DNA of 64,000 nucleotides, taken from the NCBI RefSeq assembly GCF_900108475.1, contig NZ_FNWO01000013.1:45230-109229 (forward strand). Direction: 5' to 3'. Both the position numbers and the translations under genes were made by a program. The notes beneath the pieces were generated by a model. It had not been told where the DNA came from and made no database searches. It was given only the letters and a program-made list of their open reading frames with translations. Position 1 is the first letter of the stretch, and each line of letters opens with the position of its first letter. Source of the DNA: Magnetospirillum fulvum. GTDB taxonomy: Bacteria > Pseudomonadota > Alphaproteobacteria > Rhodospirillales > Magnetospirillaceae. Shown in pieces: positions 28,481 to 35,627 of the stretch.

Positions 28481-28572
28481 GCCGCAATGGCGGCTGGTCA
28501 TGTGGCTTTGGCCTCATGACCCGGTCCCCTCCGGCACGACCGCCCTTCCCCAGGGCGTCGCGCCGGAACGGA
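28481..28572 (+). repeat. 92-bp direct repeat, copy 2
   Basis: Second copy of the 28340-28431 repeat, differing by a single base (C to A at the seventh position). Ends 10 bp before the stop codon of the convergent small gene. Confidence 0.85.
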
Positions 28573-28582
28573 CCTTACGGGA

Positions 28583-28891
28583 CTACTTGCGCTCGGAGCT
28601 GTCCTTGGCGACCTTGGCCTGAACATTGGCCAGGGTGCCCTTCAGCGACTCGATCGCGGGCGGCAGGGCGTCAACCGCCTTCTGGCCCAGTTCGACCGCC
28701 TTCAACGTGCCCGCGTTCAGAGCCTCTTTGACCGCCGGGGCCTTCTTCGACAGTTCATCCGCCGCTTTCTGACCCAGCGCCTGAAGTTCGCCTGCGGCTT
28801 TGATTGCCCGCTCCTTGTACTCCGGATGCTCGGCCAACGCCTGGTTCAGGGTGTCGGACGCCTTCTTTTTGAGATCCGAAAACAGACCCAT
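28583..28891 (-). CDS. Small helical cytosolic protein, unknown function
   Basis: 102 residues from the ATG at 28891 (MGLFSDLKKKASDTLNQAL), which follows a strong AGAGGGG ribosome-binding site. Ala/Lys-rich and fully helical (AIKAAGELQALGQKAADELSKK, LPPAIESLKGTLANVQAKV), with no signal peptide. It resembles phasin-like or LEA-like helical proteins in composition only. No family recognised. Confidence 0.65.
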   Translation of the reverse strand: MGLFSDLKKKASDTLNQALAEHPEYKERAIKAAGELQALGQKAADELSKKAPAVKEALNAGTLKAVELGQKAVDALPPAIESLKGTLANVQAKVAKDSSERK

Positions 28892-29154
28892 CTGATTCCC
28901 CTCTTGATGAACCCAAATCCCCGATGTGCGGAAAACCCGCACATCTCCAGCGTCACCATAACGCCAGCGCGCGTCGTCAGGCAATGGGTGCCACACATGA
29001 TCGGCGGGGTTCTGTCAAGACGGCGACCGCAGTAATTATCGGCGCGCCCCCTGCATCTGCATGAGCAGGCAGTCCGCGCCAAAATTCGTTACAAGATCAA
29101 AACAATTACGACAAGGCCGTGGTTTTTCATTCCTGGGGCGAAATAAGTCTACCC

Positions 29155-29667
29155 TTAGCCCCCCGGCGGCGGGGGTGGCGGCGGATTGCCTTCGAACCCA
29201 GGCGGGGGCGGGGGCGGATTACCACCGAACCCAGGCGGGGGCGGGGGCGGACGCCAGCGGGCGAGCGCGGCACGGCCTTCGGGCGACATCCGGGTCGCCG
29301 CCTCGATCACCAACCCGGCCAGGGCCTCGTCCATCCGCTGATGGGAGGCGGCAAATTCGGCGAAGAGGGGACGCAGCGCGTTGGGGTCGAACTCCTCTTT
29401 TCCCAGCTCGGCGCGGACCCGGTCGGGCACCGAGCGCGCGACATGATTGCTGAGATCAATCTCGGGGGCACGGAGGGCGACGATCTCGCGCAAGATCGCG
29501 GCATCGGCGGCGGGCAGAGTCTCGGCGATCCGTTCGGCGATCCGGGCGACATCGGGCAGCGGCGGACGGTGGGGGCTATAGACGACCACCAGCACGGTGG
29601 CGAGAAAGACATTGAGCGCCAGCGACGCCGTCAGAACCCATTTCGTCGAAATCGTGATCCTCATCAT
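29155..29667 (-). CDS. Periplasmic metal-sensor protein (CnrX/ZraP-like, Metal_resist family)
   Basis: 170 residues: N-terminal membrane anchor (about 10-30), then a helical periplasmic domain (VARIAERIAETLPAADAAIL, FAEFAASHQRMDEALAGLV, RMSPEGRAALARW) typical of CnrX/NccX/Spy-type sensors, and a proline-rich tail with three near-identical PPPPPPGFGGN-type repeats (about 139-170). It is the last gene after an ECF sigma factor and a small anti-sigma-like protein, the CnrH-CnrY-CnrX arrangement that senses Ni/Co. The actual metal is not known. Confidence 0.8.
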   Translation of the reverse strand: MMRITISTKWVLTASLALNVFLATVLVVVYSPHRPPLPDVARIAERIAETLPAADAAILREIVALRAPEIDLSNHVARSVPDRVRAELGKEEFDPNALRPLFAEFAASHQRMDEALAGLVIEAATRMSPEGRAALARWRPPPPPPGFGGNPPPPPPGFEGNPPPPPPPGG

Positions 29668-29966
29668 AACCCTGTCATATCAGTCGAGGCGACGGTCAGC
29701 ATCTCGGCAAAACGAAGCGGCGTCTGCGCGGCAAGAAGATCGTGCCCGACGATGATCCCCAGCACCGCCGCCGCCGCCATCGGCACGGCAAGACGGGTGA
29801 ACGGGGCCAGTATCGACAGACAGAGGGCGGGAAAAGACCGACGCGGCGGAGCCTGACGCGGCAAACGGGCGAGCACGGCGGCGGCGACGAGATCGGCACG
29901 GGCGGCCGAGGCTTGGAACCGCGCGGAATCGGCATACATCAAGCTGTCGATGTCGTGGTCGTTCAT
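29664..29966 (-). CDS. Small single-pass membrane protein, putative anti-sigma factor (CnrY-like)
   Basis: 100 residues: a short cytoplasmic N-terminus (MNDHDIDSLMYADSARFQ...), one transmembrane helix (about 60-78, LAVPMAAAAVLGIIVGHDLL) and a short periplasmic tail. ATGA overlaps on both sides with the sigma-factor and metal-sensor genes. Size, topology and position match CnrY-type anti-sigma factors, but no strong sequence motif is visible. Confidence 0.65.
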   Translation of the reverse strand: MNDHDIDSLMYADSARFQASAARADLVAAAVLARLPRQAPPRRSFPALCLSILAPFTRLAVPMAAAAVLGIIVGHDLLAAQTPLRFAEMLTVASTDMTGL

Positions 29967-30580
29967 GTCACGTCTCCGATCCCGGTAATACCGCGCCGGG
30001 CCAAGGCCAACCGCAAGGCCCGCTTGCCCCGAACCAGCAGGGATTCCACCGCAGGCACCGTCAATTCCATGATGAGCGCGGCCTGGGGAGCGCTCATTTC
30101 GGCATAGTAATGAAGCGACAGGGCGGCACGCTGACGGCTGGGAATGTCGTCCAATGCCTGGGCGACCAGTCGGTCGCGCTGATGAGCGACGGCAAGGTCA
30201 AGCCCACCCGGATTGGCGTCAACCGGATCCCCGGCATCTTCGAGCGGGGCATAGCGCGAACGCCGCCGCACATCGAGGCTGGCGTTCAACACCACCCGAT
30301 AAAGCCAGGTGGTAAATTTCGCCTCCCGATCGGGTTGCCAGCGCGGCGCCATCTTCCAGACCTTCAGAAACGCGTCCTGTACGATTTCATCGGCTTCGTC
30401 CACATTGCGGGTAACGCGGGTGGCCAAGGTCAGCATCGCGCGGGCATGACGCTCCATCAACGCCGCAAACGCCCCCCTGTCCCCCCGGGAAACGGCGCGG
30501 AGCAGATCATCGTCGCCGACGGCGTCGATCCCTATCGTCGGGTCCCCGCCGCGATGCTCCAACACATCTCCCTCGACCAT
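29963..30580 (-). CDS. ECF RNA polymerase sigma factor (CnrH-like context)
   Basis: 205 residues from the ATG at 30580 (MVEGDVLEHRGG). Sigma region 2 is at about 30-95 (ALMERHARAMLTLATRVTRN, DEADEIVQDAFLKVWK, FTTWLYRVVLNASLDVRRR) and region 4 at about 140-195 (DDIPSRQRAALSLHYYAEMS, VPAVESLLVRGKRALR). First gene of a sigma/anti-sigma/periplasmic-sensor operon. An ACGGAA-N11-TTCCGT inverted repeat upstream may be its autoregulated promoter. Confidence 0.88.
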   Translation of the reverse strand: MVEGDVLEHRGGDPTIGIDAVGDDDLLRAVSRGDRGAFAALMERHARAMLTLATRVTRNVDEADEIVQDAFLKVWKMAPRWQPDREAKFTTWLYRVVLNASLDVRRRSRYAPLEDAGDPVDANPGGLDLAVAHQRDRLVAQALDDIPSRQRAALSLHYYAEMSAPQAALIMELTVPAVESLLVRGKRALRLALARRGITGIGDVT

Positions 30581-30600
30581 ACGTTCCACACTGATCTTGT

Positions 30601-30623
30601 ACGGAAGATATAGGGCTTTCCGT
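30601..30623 (-). promoter_or_regulatory. Inverted repeat upstream of the ECF sigma operon
   Basis: ACGGAA-N11-TTCCGT, 20 bp upstream of the sigma-factor start. On the minus strand it contains GGAA and CGTA blocks like an ECF -35/-10 pair, but the spacing is shorter than the usual ~16 bp, so it may instead be an operator. Confidence 0.3.
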
Positions 30624-30646
30624 GCGGTAAAAATCGCGCGCCCGGC

Positions 30647-30684
30647 AAAAAAACGCCCACCAGCATCAGCGGTGGGCGTTTTCG
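30647..30684 (-). terminator. Rho-independent terminator
   Basis: On the minus strand AACGCCCACC and GGTGGGCGTT form a 10-bp stem around a short loop and continue into a T7 run. It lies 29 bp after the stop of the minus-strand periplasmic-protein gene and upstream of the ECF operon. Confidence 0.8.
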
Positions 30685-30712
30685 GCACACGGACCCAGAC
30701 AGGATCTGGCGG

Positions 30713-31324
30713 TCAGACTCCAACAAGCTTGCGGATCGAGGCAAGGTTCCACCCCCGGGCCGCCTCGACCAGTTGCTCGCCCGAGGCGATCCCATCGCCT
30801 TCGATCTGCAACAGCACCCGCGTCCCCAGCACCAGAGTGATCTCGCCCGACCGGGTCGTCGCATCCCACCGCAGCAGGGCGTCGTCCTGGCCGAGATGGA
30901 GACGGCGGACATTGGTCGGCAGTGCGGCCGCAGGCTGGAACTGGGCGGCGGCGGCGGCAACCGCCGGACTGTCGAGGATCAGCAGGGCGTTGAAGCTGGA
31001 ATCGTCGCGGGCATAGGCACGGCTGACCGACAGCCCACCCCCGGCACTGAACAGCCCCTGGGTCTCGGGCGGCTCGGCGGTCCAGCCCGACGGAGGCGGC
31101 GGCAGACATTCGGCCAGCGCCGCCCCGACCCGGGCGTGAAGATCGACGATCGCCGCTTCCAGTTCGAGGGCGGCGCGGGCCAGATCGCCCCGGGCATGGG
31201 CGGCGCGGGCCGCCTCCAGCCGCGTCGGCACGCTATCGCCGACACGCCCGCCATCTCCGGCCAGAGCCGCCACCGAAACCGACACCAGCACCACGAAAAG
31301 AAGACCCGGCAAAGCCCGAAACAT
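30713..31324 (-). CDS. Hypothetical exported protein
   Basis: 203 residues from the ATG at 31324 (MFRALPGLLFVVLVSVSVAALAGD), which begins a clear signal peptide. The frame extends upstream but without a signal peptide or conserved sequence. An Ala-rich helical segment (about 35-70) precedes a mixed alpha/beta C-terminus (SGEITLVLGTRVLLQIEGDG). No family recognised. Single gene ending in a strong terminator; the neighbouring minus-strand gene is a Nudix hydrolase. Confidence 0.75.
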   Translation of the reverse strand: MFRALPGLLFVVLVSVSVAALAGDGGRVGDSVPTRLEAARAAHARGDLARAALELEAAIVDLHARVGAALAECLPPPPSGWTAEPPETQGLFSAGGGLSVSRAYARDDSSFNALLILDSPAVAAAAAQFQPAAALPTNVRRLHLGQDDALLRWDATTRSGEITLVLGTRVLLQIEGDGIASGEQLVEAARGWNLASIRKLVGV

Positions 31325-31421
31325 GGTTCGAACGCCCTTATATGTGAACTCGCTCACAGACCTTAGCGGTCCGGCGGACAGGCGGCAAGGGGAGGGCTTG
31401 AGCCCGGTCGGGGGAACCCGT

Positions 31422-32027
31422 CTATACGCCCCAGTCGCGGCGCAGCCGGTCCTTCTCCAACGCCAGCCATTGCACCGCGACCACCGCCATCGCGTTGTTG
31501 ATGCGGCCGTCGCGGACCATCGCCAGGGCTTCGTCGGCGGAAACGACATGGGTGCGGATATCCTCGCCCTCGTCCTCCAGCCCGTGCAGACCCGAAATCG
31601 TGCTGCTATCGACCCGGGCGCAATAGAGCCGACAGGTCTCGGACGAGCCCCCCGCCGTCATCAGATAATCGCCGACAGGAACCATCGCGCTCGGCTCGCC
31701 CCCCGCTTCCTCCAGCGTTTCGCGCCGGGCGACATCGTCGGGATGCTCGCCCTCCTCGATGATTCCGGCAACGCATTCGATCAGCCAGGGATTCCACCCG
31801 GCCGCCAGCGCACCCGGCCGGAATTGCTCGATCAGCGCCACGGAATCGCGCTCGGGATCGTACAGCAGCACGACAACGGAGTGGCCGCGCTCGAACACCT
31901 CGCGGACCAGCTCGGCCGACCAGCCGCCCCGGAAGGTGCGATGGCGCAGGCGATAGCGATCGACCTGGAAATAGCCCTTGAACACGGTCTCGCGGGCAAT
32001 GATCTCGACATCGTTGGCGGCGTCCAA
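31422..32027 (-). CDS. nudF: Nudix hydrolase, ADP-ribose pyrophosphatase (NudF-like)
   Basis: Hydrolyses ADP-ribose or related nucleotide sugars. The Nudix box is GIIEEGEHPDDVARRETLEEAG. The flanking NDVEIIARETVFKGYFQVDRYRL-type N-terminus, EIFERG-like EVFERGHSVVVLL and SGLHGLEDEGEDIRTHVVS align along the length of E. coli NudF. A TTG at 32027 has an ideal AGGAG site 8 bp upstream and matches the family N-terminus. An ATG at 32090 would overlap the parA end by 32 bp and is the alternative start. Confidence 0.88.
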   Translation of the reverse strand: MDAANDVEIIARETVFKGYFQVDRYRLRHRTFRGGWSAELVREVFERGHSVVVLLYDPERDSVALIEQFRPGALAAGWNPWLIECVAGIIEEGEHPDDVARRETLEEAGGEPSAMVPVGDYLMTAGGSSETCRLYCARVDSSTISGLHGLEDEGEDIRTHVVSADEALAMVRDGRINNAMAVVAVQWLALEKDRLRRDWGV

Positions 32028-32058
32028 AACGACTTCTCCTGTCTGAGGACAATAACGG

Positions 32059-32703
32059 TCAGGCCAGCCCCAGCCGGGCGGCGATTTCATCGGCCAGGGT
32101 CTGCACCTCGCGCGCGGCGACGTGGCGGGGATGGCTTTCCAGCACGCCCTTCCCCTCCATCATCGACCCGGCAAAGGCAACCCGGTTGCCCAGCACCGCA
32201 TCGGCGACCGGGACGTCGGTTTCGGCGATCTTGCGCCGTACCGCATCGACCAGCTTGCCCTTGGCCGGAGTCCGGTTGAACACGACCAGGGCCGGGGATT
32301 TCTCGCGCCGGGCGATCTCCAGCGTCGGCCCGGTCGCCCACAGATCCATCGGCGAGGGCTGCACCGGCACCAGGATCAGATCGGCGGCGCGCACCGCCAG
32401 CCTCACCTCGGTTTCGGCGTGGGGCGGGCTGTCGATCAGCACCAGATCGAGATCGCGGCGCAGCCGCTCCAACTCGGTCGCCAGCCGCCAGCCGGCGGCC
32501 TGGACAAAGGCGATCGCGCCGCCATCGGTCCCGACCAGGGCGCGGCGGACCTCGAACCACGCCGCCAGCGAGCCTTGCGGGTCGATGTCGAGCAGGCCGA
32601 CCTTGCGCCCGGCGCGGGCATAGGCAACGGCCAATTGCGCGGCGATGGTGGTCTTTCCGGCGCCCCCCTTCTGTTGGGCGATGGTGAGAATCCGGGCTGG
32701 CAT
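32059..32703 (-). CDS. Orphan ParA/MinD-family ATPase
   Basis: 214 residues from MPARILTIAQQ. Deviant Walker A KGGAGKTT (12-19) with the signature first Lys, Walker A' LLDIDPQGS and Walker B LVLIDSPPHAE. ParA-type ATPases position plasmids, chromosomes, chemoreceptor arrays or carboxysome-like cargo. No parB or cargo gene is adjacent, so the cargo is unknown. A 141-bp hairpin repeat lies 71 bp upstream of its start. Confidence 0.88.
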   Translation of the reverse strand: MPARILTIAQQKGGAGKTTIAAQLAVAYARAGRKVGLLDIDPQGSLAAWFEVRRALVGTDGGAIAFVQAAGWRLATELERLRRDLDLVLIDSPPHAETEVRLAVRAADLILVPVQPSPMDLWATGPTLEIARREKSPALVVFNRTPAKGKLVDAVRRKIAETDVPVADAVLGNRVAFAGSMMEGKGVLESHPRHVAAREVQTLADEIAARLGLA

Positions 32704-32773
32704 GGCGTCCCCTCGCGGCAAACGGGAGGCAAGGCTACCCCCTCGCGCGTATTTTGCAAGCCCCGGACGGCGA

Positions 32774-32914
32774 CTAGAGCCTTTTCCATTCAAATGGAAT
32801 CGGCTCTAGGATTTTGCCTAAGGCCGCAGCCCCTCCGGGGCTGGCGTGGCTCAAGCGCCGCTCGGGCTTGTCGCGCATTCCACTCTGACTTCGTTTGAGT
32901 GGAATGCGCTCTAG
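32774..32914 (-). repeat. 141-bp multi-hairpin repeat element, copy A
   Basis: Bounded by CTAGAGC and GCTCTAG. Nearly identical, in inverted orientation, to 44670-44810 (139 of 141 bases). Contains a terminal hairpin near each end and a CAGCCCC-GGA-GGGGCTG hairpin in the middle. The two mismatches spoil the terminal 17-bp stem in this copy. It lies 5 bp after the stop codon of the minus-strand gene above it. Confidence 0.9.
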
Positions 32915-32919
32915 CCGCA

Positions 32920-33708
32920 TCAGCCCTCGTCGAGATGATGGAGAAAATGGGCGATGGCGACGAAAGACGCCTCGCCCCAATAGGCACGGGCGGCGGCCGG
33001 GTCGGCCTGAAGCCGCCGGGCGAACGCGGAAAACAGCGCCCGCATCAGCACGGAGAAGCCGCTGTGACCCAGCGTCCAATGGGCGTCGGGCGCGGTCGGT
33101 GTGACCGGGGCGAGATGCGAATCGATCAGCTCGATCACCCAGGCCCGCCGCCGCTCGAAATCAGCGAAGGTCAGGGCCACCGCCCCCAGCGTGTCGTCAA
33201 CCAGGGCGATGGTCTCGGGGTCGCTATGCACCGCCTCCCAGTCGCACAGCCCCTCGGTGGAGCTGTGGCGGGCCAGGATGTCGGCGCAGACCCGCTCGCC
33301 CCGCTCGCGCCGCATCGGGCCGATCATCTTATCGACCGCCAGGATCAGACCGGGGATCATCCGCCGCGACAAGACTCCGTCGCGCCCCTCGTCGAACAGA
33401 CGGGGCGGGAACAGGTGGGAAAAGCGCCGCATCAGCACCCGGTCGAACGGACGCTTGCGGGCGTGCTCGAAATCGAGCGCCTCGCGCAGATGGGAACATT
33501 CGTCCCAGGCGCGCTGGTAATAGGTGCCAAAGCGGGTCTGCTCGGCCGCGATGAAATGCTGGGCCAGGGCGCGGATTTGCGCCGCGCTCAACGAACCGCC
33601 GGACTTGCCCGCCTCGACCTCCAGCCGGGTGACGAAATGACCGATCATCGTCGCCCCCACGTCCCGACAACAAGGAGGATGCGTGTCAGAGGGGGTACGG
33701 TCGGTCAT
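32920..33708 (-). CDS. Hypothetical protein, unknown function
   Basis: 262 residues, soluble, largely helical, with no signal peptide. Notable segments are RALAQHFIAAEQTRFGTYYQRAW, RRFSHLFPPRLFDEG, LILAVDKMIGPMRRERGER and a C-terminal HFLHHLDEG. The N-terminus may start at a later Met (MIGHFVTRLEV). The pattern is of a conserved lineage protein, but I do not recognise a family. Followed closely by the 141-bp repeat. Confidence 0.7.
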   Translation of the reverse strand: MTDRTPSDTHPPCCRDVGATMIGHFVTRLEVEAGKSGGSLSAAQIRALAQHFIAAEQTRFGTYYQRAWDECSHLREALDFEHARKRPFDRVLMRRFSHLFPPRLFDEGRDGVLSRRMIPGLILAVDKMIGPMRRERGERVCADILARHSSTEGLCDWEAVHSDPETIALVDDTLGAVALTFADFERRRAWVIELIDSHLAPVTPTAPDAHWTLGHSGFSVLMRALFSAFARRLQADPAAARAYWGEASFVAIAHFLHHLDEG

Positions 33709-33778
33709 CCGCGCTACTCCCAGGCGATAATTGTAACAAGATTACACCGGATCATCGCAAAGCGCCAACGGGGCGACC

Positions 33779-34270
33779 TCAGGGGACGATCGAGTCGATC
33801 CGCTCCTTGGTCCGCTCCGCCTTGCGGCGCATCTCCTCTTCCATCCGCTTGATGCGGCGGTCGAGATCCTCGATCCCAGCCAGCCGTTCGCCACGCTTGC
33901 GCGAAGCATGGGCTGCGCCCCACCGACCCAGCCCCCAATCGGCGGCGACGAACAGCAACGCCGCTCCGGCGACCAGCGTCACAATCGCCGCCACGCCCCC
34001 ATAGGCGCGGTCGATTGCGACCATCGCCCCCCAAAAGCCGATGGTGACCAGCGCGGCGGCGGTGGTCAGCACCAGCCGGTTGATGCTGCGCTCGTGGTTG
34101 CGGTGCCGCTTCTCGACCGCCAGAATCGCGTTCAGGATTTCCTCGCGGGCAATCGCCTGCCAGGTGCGAAACGACATCCCCGACACCGTCCGGTTCTCCC
34201 GGATGGTCTGTTCCAGCTTGCGGACCAGATACTCGGCCTGTTGTTCCGGGGTCGGTCCTTCGGCGGCCAC
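33779..34270 (-). CDS. Hypothetical membrane protein with coiled-coil ends
   Basis: 163 residues: charged helical N-terminus (AEYLVRKLEQTIRENRTVSGMSFRTWQAIAR region), two adjacent membrane helices (about 67-88 and 92-112) and a C-terminal basic coiled coil (about 125-160, EDLDRRIKRMEEEMRRK). No known family. Single gene upstream of the convergently unrelated 262-residue gene. Function unknown. Confidence 0.72.
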   Translation of the reverse strand: MAAEGPTPEQQAEYLVRKLEQTIRENRTVSGMSFRTWQAIAREEILNAILAVEKRHRNHERSINRLVLTTAAALVTIGFWGAMVAIDRAYGGVAAIVTLVAGAALLFVAADWGLGRWGAAHASRKRGERLAGIEDLDRRIKRMEEEMRRKAERTKERIDSIVP

Positions 34271-34356
34271 GCCCTGCCCTCCCGTGATATGTCGAGCGCG
34301 AGCTTATCATACCGGCAAGCCAATGAATTGACTTGCCGTATTGTCCCTCGCCGGTG

Positions 34357-35529
34357 TCATTCCGAACCGGAGCGGCGAAACGGGCCATCGGCACGCTGCT
34401 CGGCGATATGGCGCTCGACCATCCCGCGTTCGTGATCAAGAAAGCGGCCGACCGCTTGGCCCAAATCCGGCGCGGCGATCCAATGGGCCGAGCGGGTCGG
34501 CACCGGCAAATAGCCCCGGGCGATCTTGTGCTCGCCCTGGGCTCCCGCCTCGACCCGGCCCAGCCGATGCGAGATCGCGAAATCAATGGCGCGGTAATAG
34601 CAGGCTTCGAAATGGAGGAACGGCACCTCGACCGCGCCCCCACCCCAATTGCGGCCGAACAGGCAGTCTTCACCCACCATGTTGAACGCCCCGGCCACCG
34701 TCTCGCCGTCCTGATCGGCCAGGATCAGCACCGCCTGCTCTCCCACCGCCGAGCCCGACAAGCACTCGAAGAAGGCGCGGTTAAGGTAGGCCTCGCCCCA
34801 TTTGCGGTCGCAGGTCGCCTGATAGAGACGGAAGAAAGAGTCCCAGTGATGCGGCTTGATATCGTCGCCGACCAGGGTGGAGAGAGCGATTCCGCTGGCG
34901 GTGACCGCGTCCCGCTCCTTGCGGATCGCCTTGCGCCGCCGCGACGACAGCGCCGCCAGGAAACCGTCAAAAGTTTCGTACCCGTCATTGCTCCAGTGAT
35001 ATTGCCAGCCCAGCCGCCGCAGGAACCCGACCGCGGCGAGTGCCGCCACATCCTCCTCTTCGGCAAAGGTGACATGGACCGAACTGGCCTCGACCTGCCG
35101 ACACAAGGCGATCATCGCCTGGGCCAGAGCCCGCCGCGCCACCTCTGGCGCAATCGCGGGACCGACCAACAGGCGCGGGCCGGGAACCGGGGTGAACGGG
35201 ACCGCCCCTTGCAGCTTGGGGTAATAGCGTCGTCCGGCGCGGTGGCTGGCCTCGGCCCAGGCATGGTCGAAAACGTACTCCCCCATCGAATGGGTCTTCA
35301 GATAGAGCGGCGCGACCGCCAGGACCACGCCGCCGCCATCGCGCAGGGCAAGGTGACAGGGCTGCCACCCGGTCGCCGCCCCCACTGTCCCCGCTTGTTC
35401 GAGCGCGGCAAGGAAAGCGTGGCTGACGAACGGGTTGGCCGTCCCGGCGCAAGCGTCCCACGCGGCGGGGGCAAGCTCGGCAATCGCGGTGTGGACGGTG
35501 ACGGATGGCGGGGGGCTGAGCTCTGTCAT
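34357..35529 (-). CDS. FemAB/GNAT-fold acyltransferase-like protein (DUF482)
   Basis: 390 residues from the ATG at 35529 (MTELSPPPSVTV). Carries the DUF482 (peptidogalycan biosynthesis/recognition) family features: NPFVSHAFLAALEQAG, GWQPCHLALRDG, GEYVFDHAWAEASHRAGRRYYPKL and, toward the C-terminus, FGRNWGGGAVEVPFLHFEACYY and HRLGRVEAGAQGEHK. The fold is GNAT-related and the substrate is unknown. Divergent from the FAD oxidase gene with a 98-bp spacer. Confidence 0.82.
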   Translation of the reverse strand: MTELSPPPSVTVHTAIAELAPAAWDACAGTANPFVSHAFLAALEQAGTVGAATGWQPCHLALRDGGGVVLAVAPLYLKTHSMGEYVFDHAWAEASHRAGRRYYPKLQGAVPFTPVPGPRLLVGPAIAPEVARRALAQAMIALCRQVEASSVHVTFAEEEDVAALAAVGFLRRLGWQYHWSNDGYETFDGFLAALSSRRRKAIRKERDAVTASGIALSTLVGDDIKPHHWDSFFRLYQATCDRKWGEAYLNRAFFECLSGSAVGEQAVLILADQDGETVAGAFNMVGEDCLFGRNWGGGAVEVPFLHFEACYYRAIDFAISHRLGRVEAGAQGEHKIARGYLPVPTRSAHWIAAPDLGQAVGRFLDHERGMVERHIAEQRADGPFRRSGSE

Positions 35530-35627
35530 TTCCAGAAGATGGCGTTGCGGACCTAAATTGTTCAAGAGGGCGACGGTTGGTGCTATGGTCCGCCGCTTCC
35601 CCCCACGACAATGCGGCCCGTTTCGCC

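Larger units (their letters stand above)
28263..28582. other. Intergenic region with REP element and direct repeats
   Basis: 320 bp between the kinase gene and a convergent small gene. It holds one REP-like palindrome and two copies of a 92-bp direct repeat. An open plus-strand frame crosses it only because the repeat is read twice, and no ribosome-binding site or conserved protein is evident. Confidence 0.6.

Noticed and set aside
28332..28622. Open frame over the 92-bp direct repeats
   Set aside because: The peptide merely repeats itself because the DNA repeat length plus spacer keeps frame. No ribosome-binding site, and it overlaps the convergent small gene.
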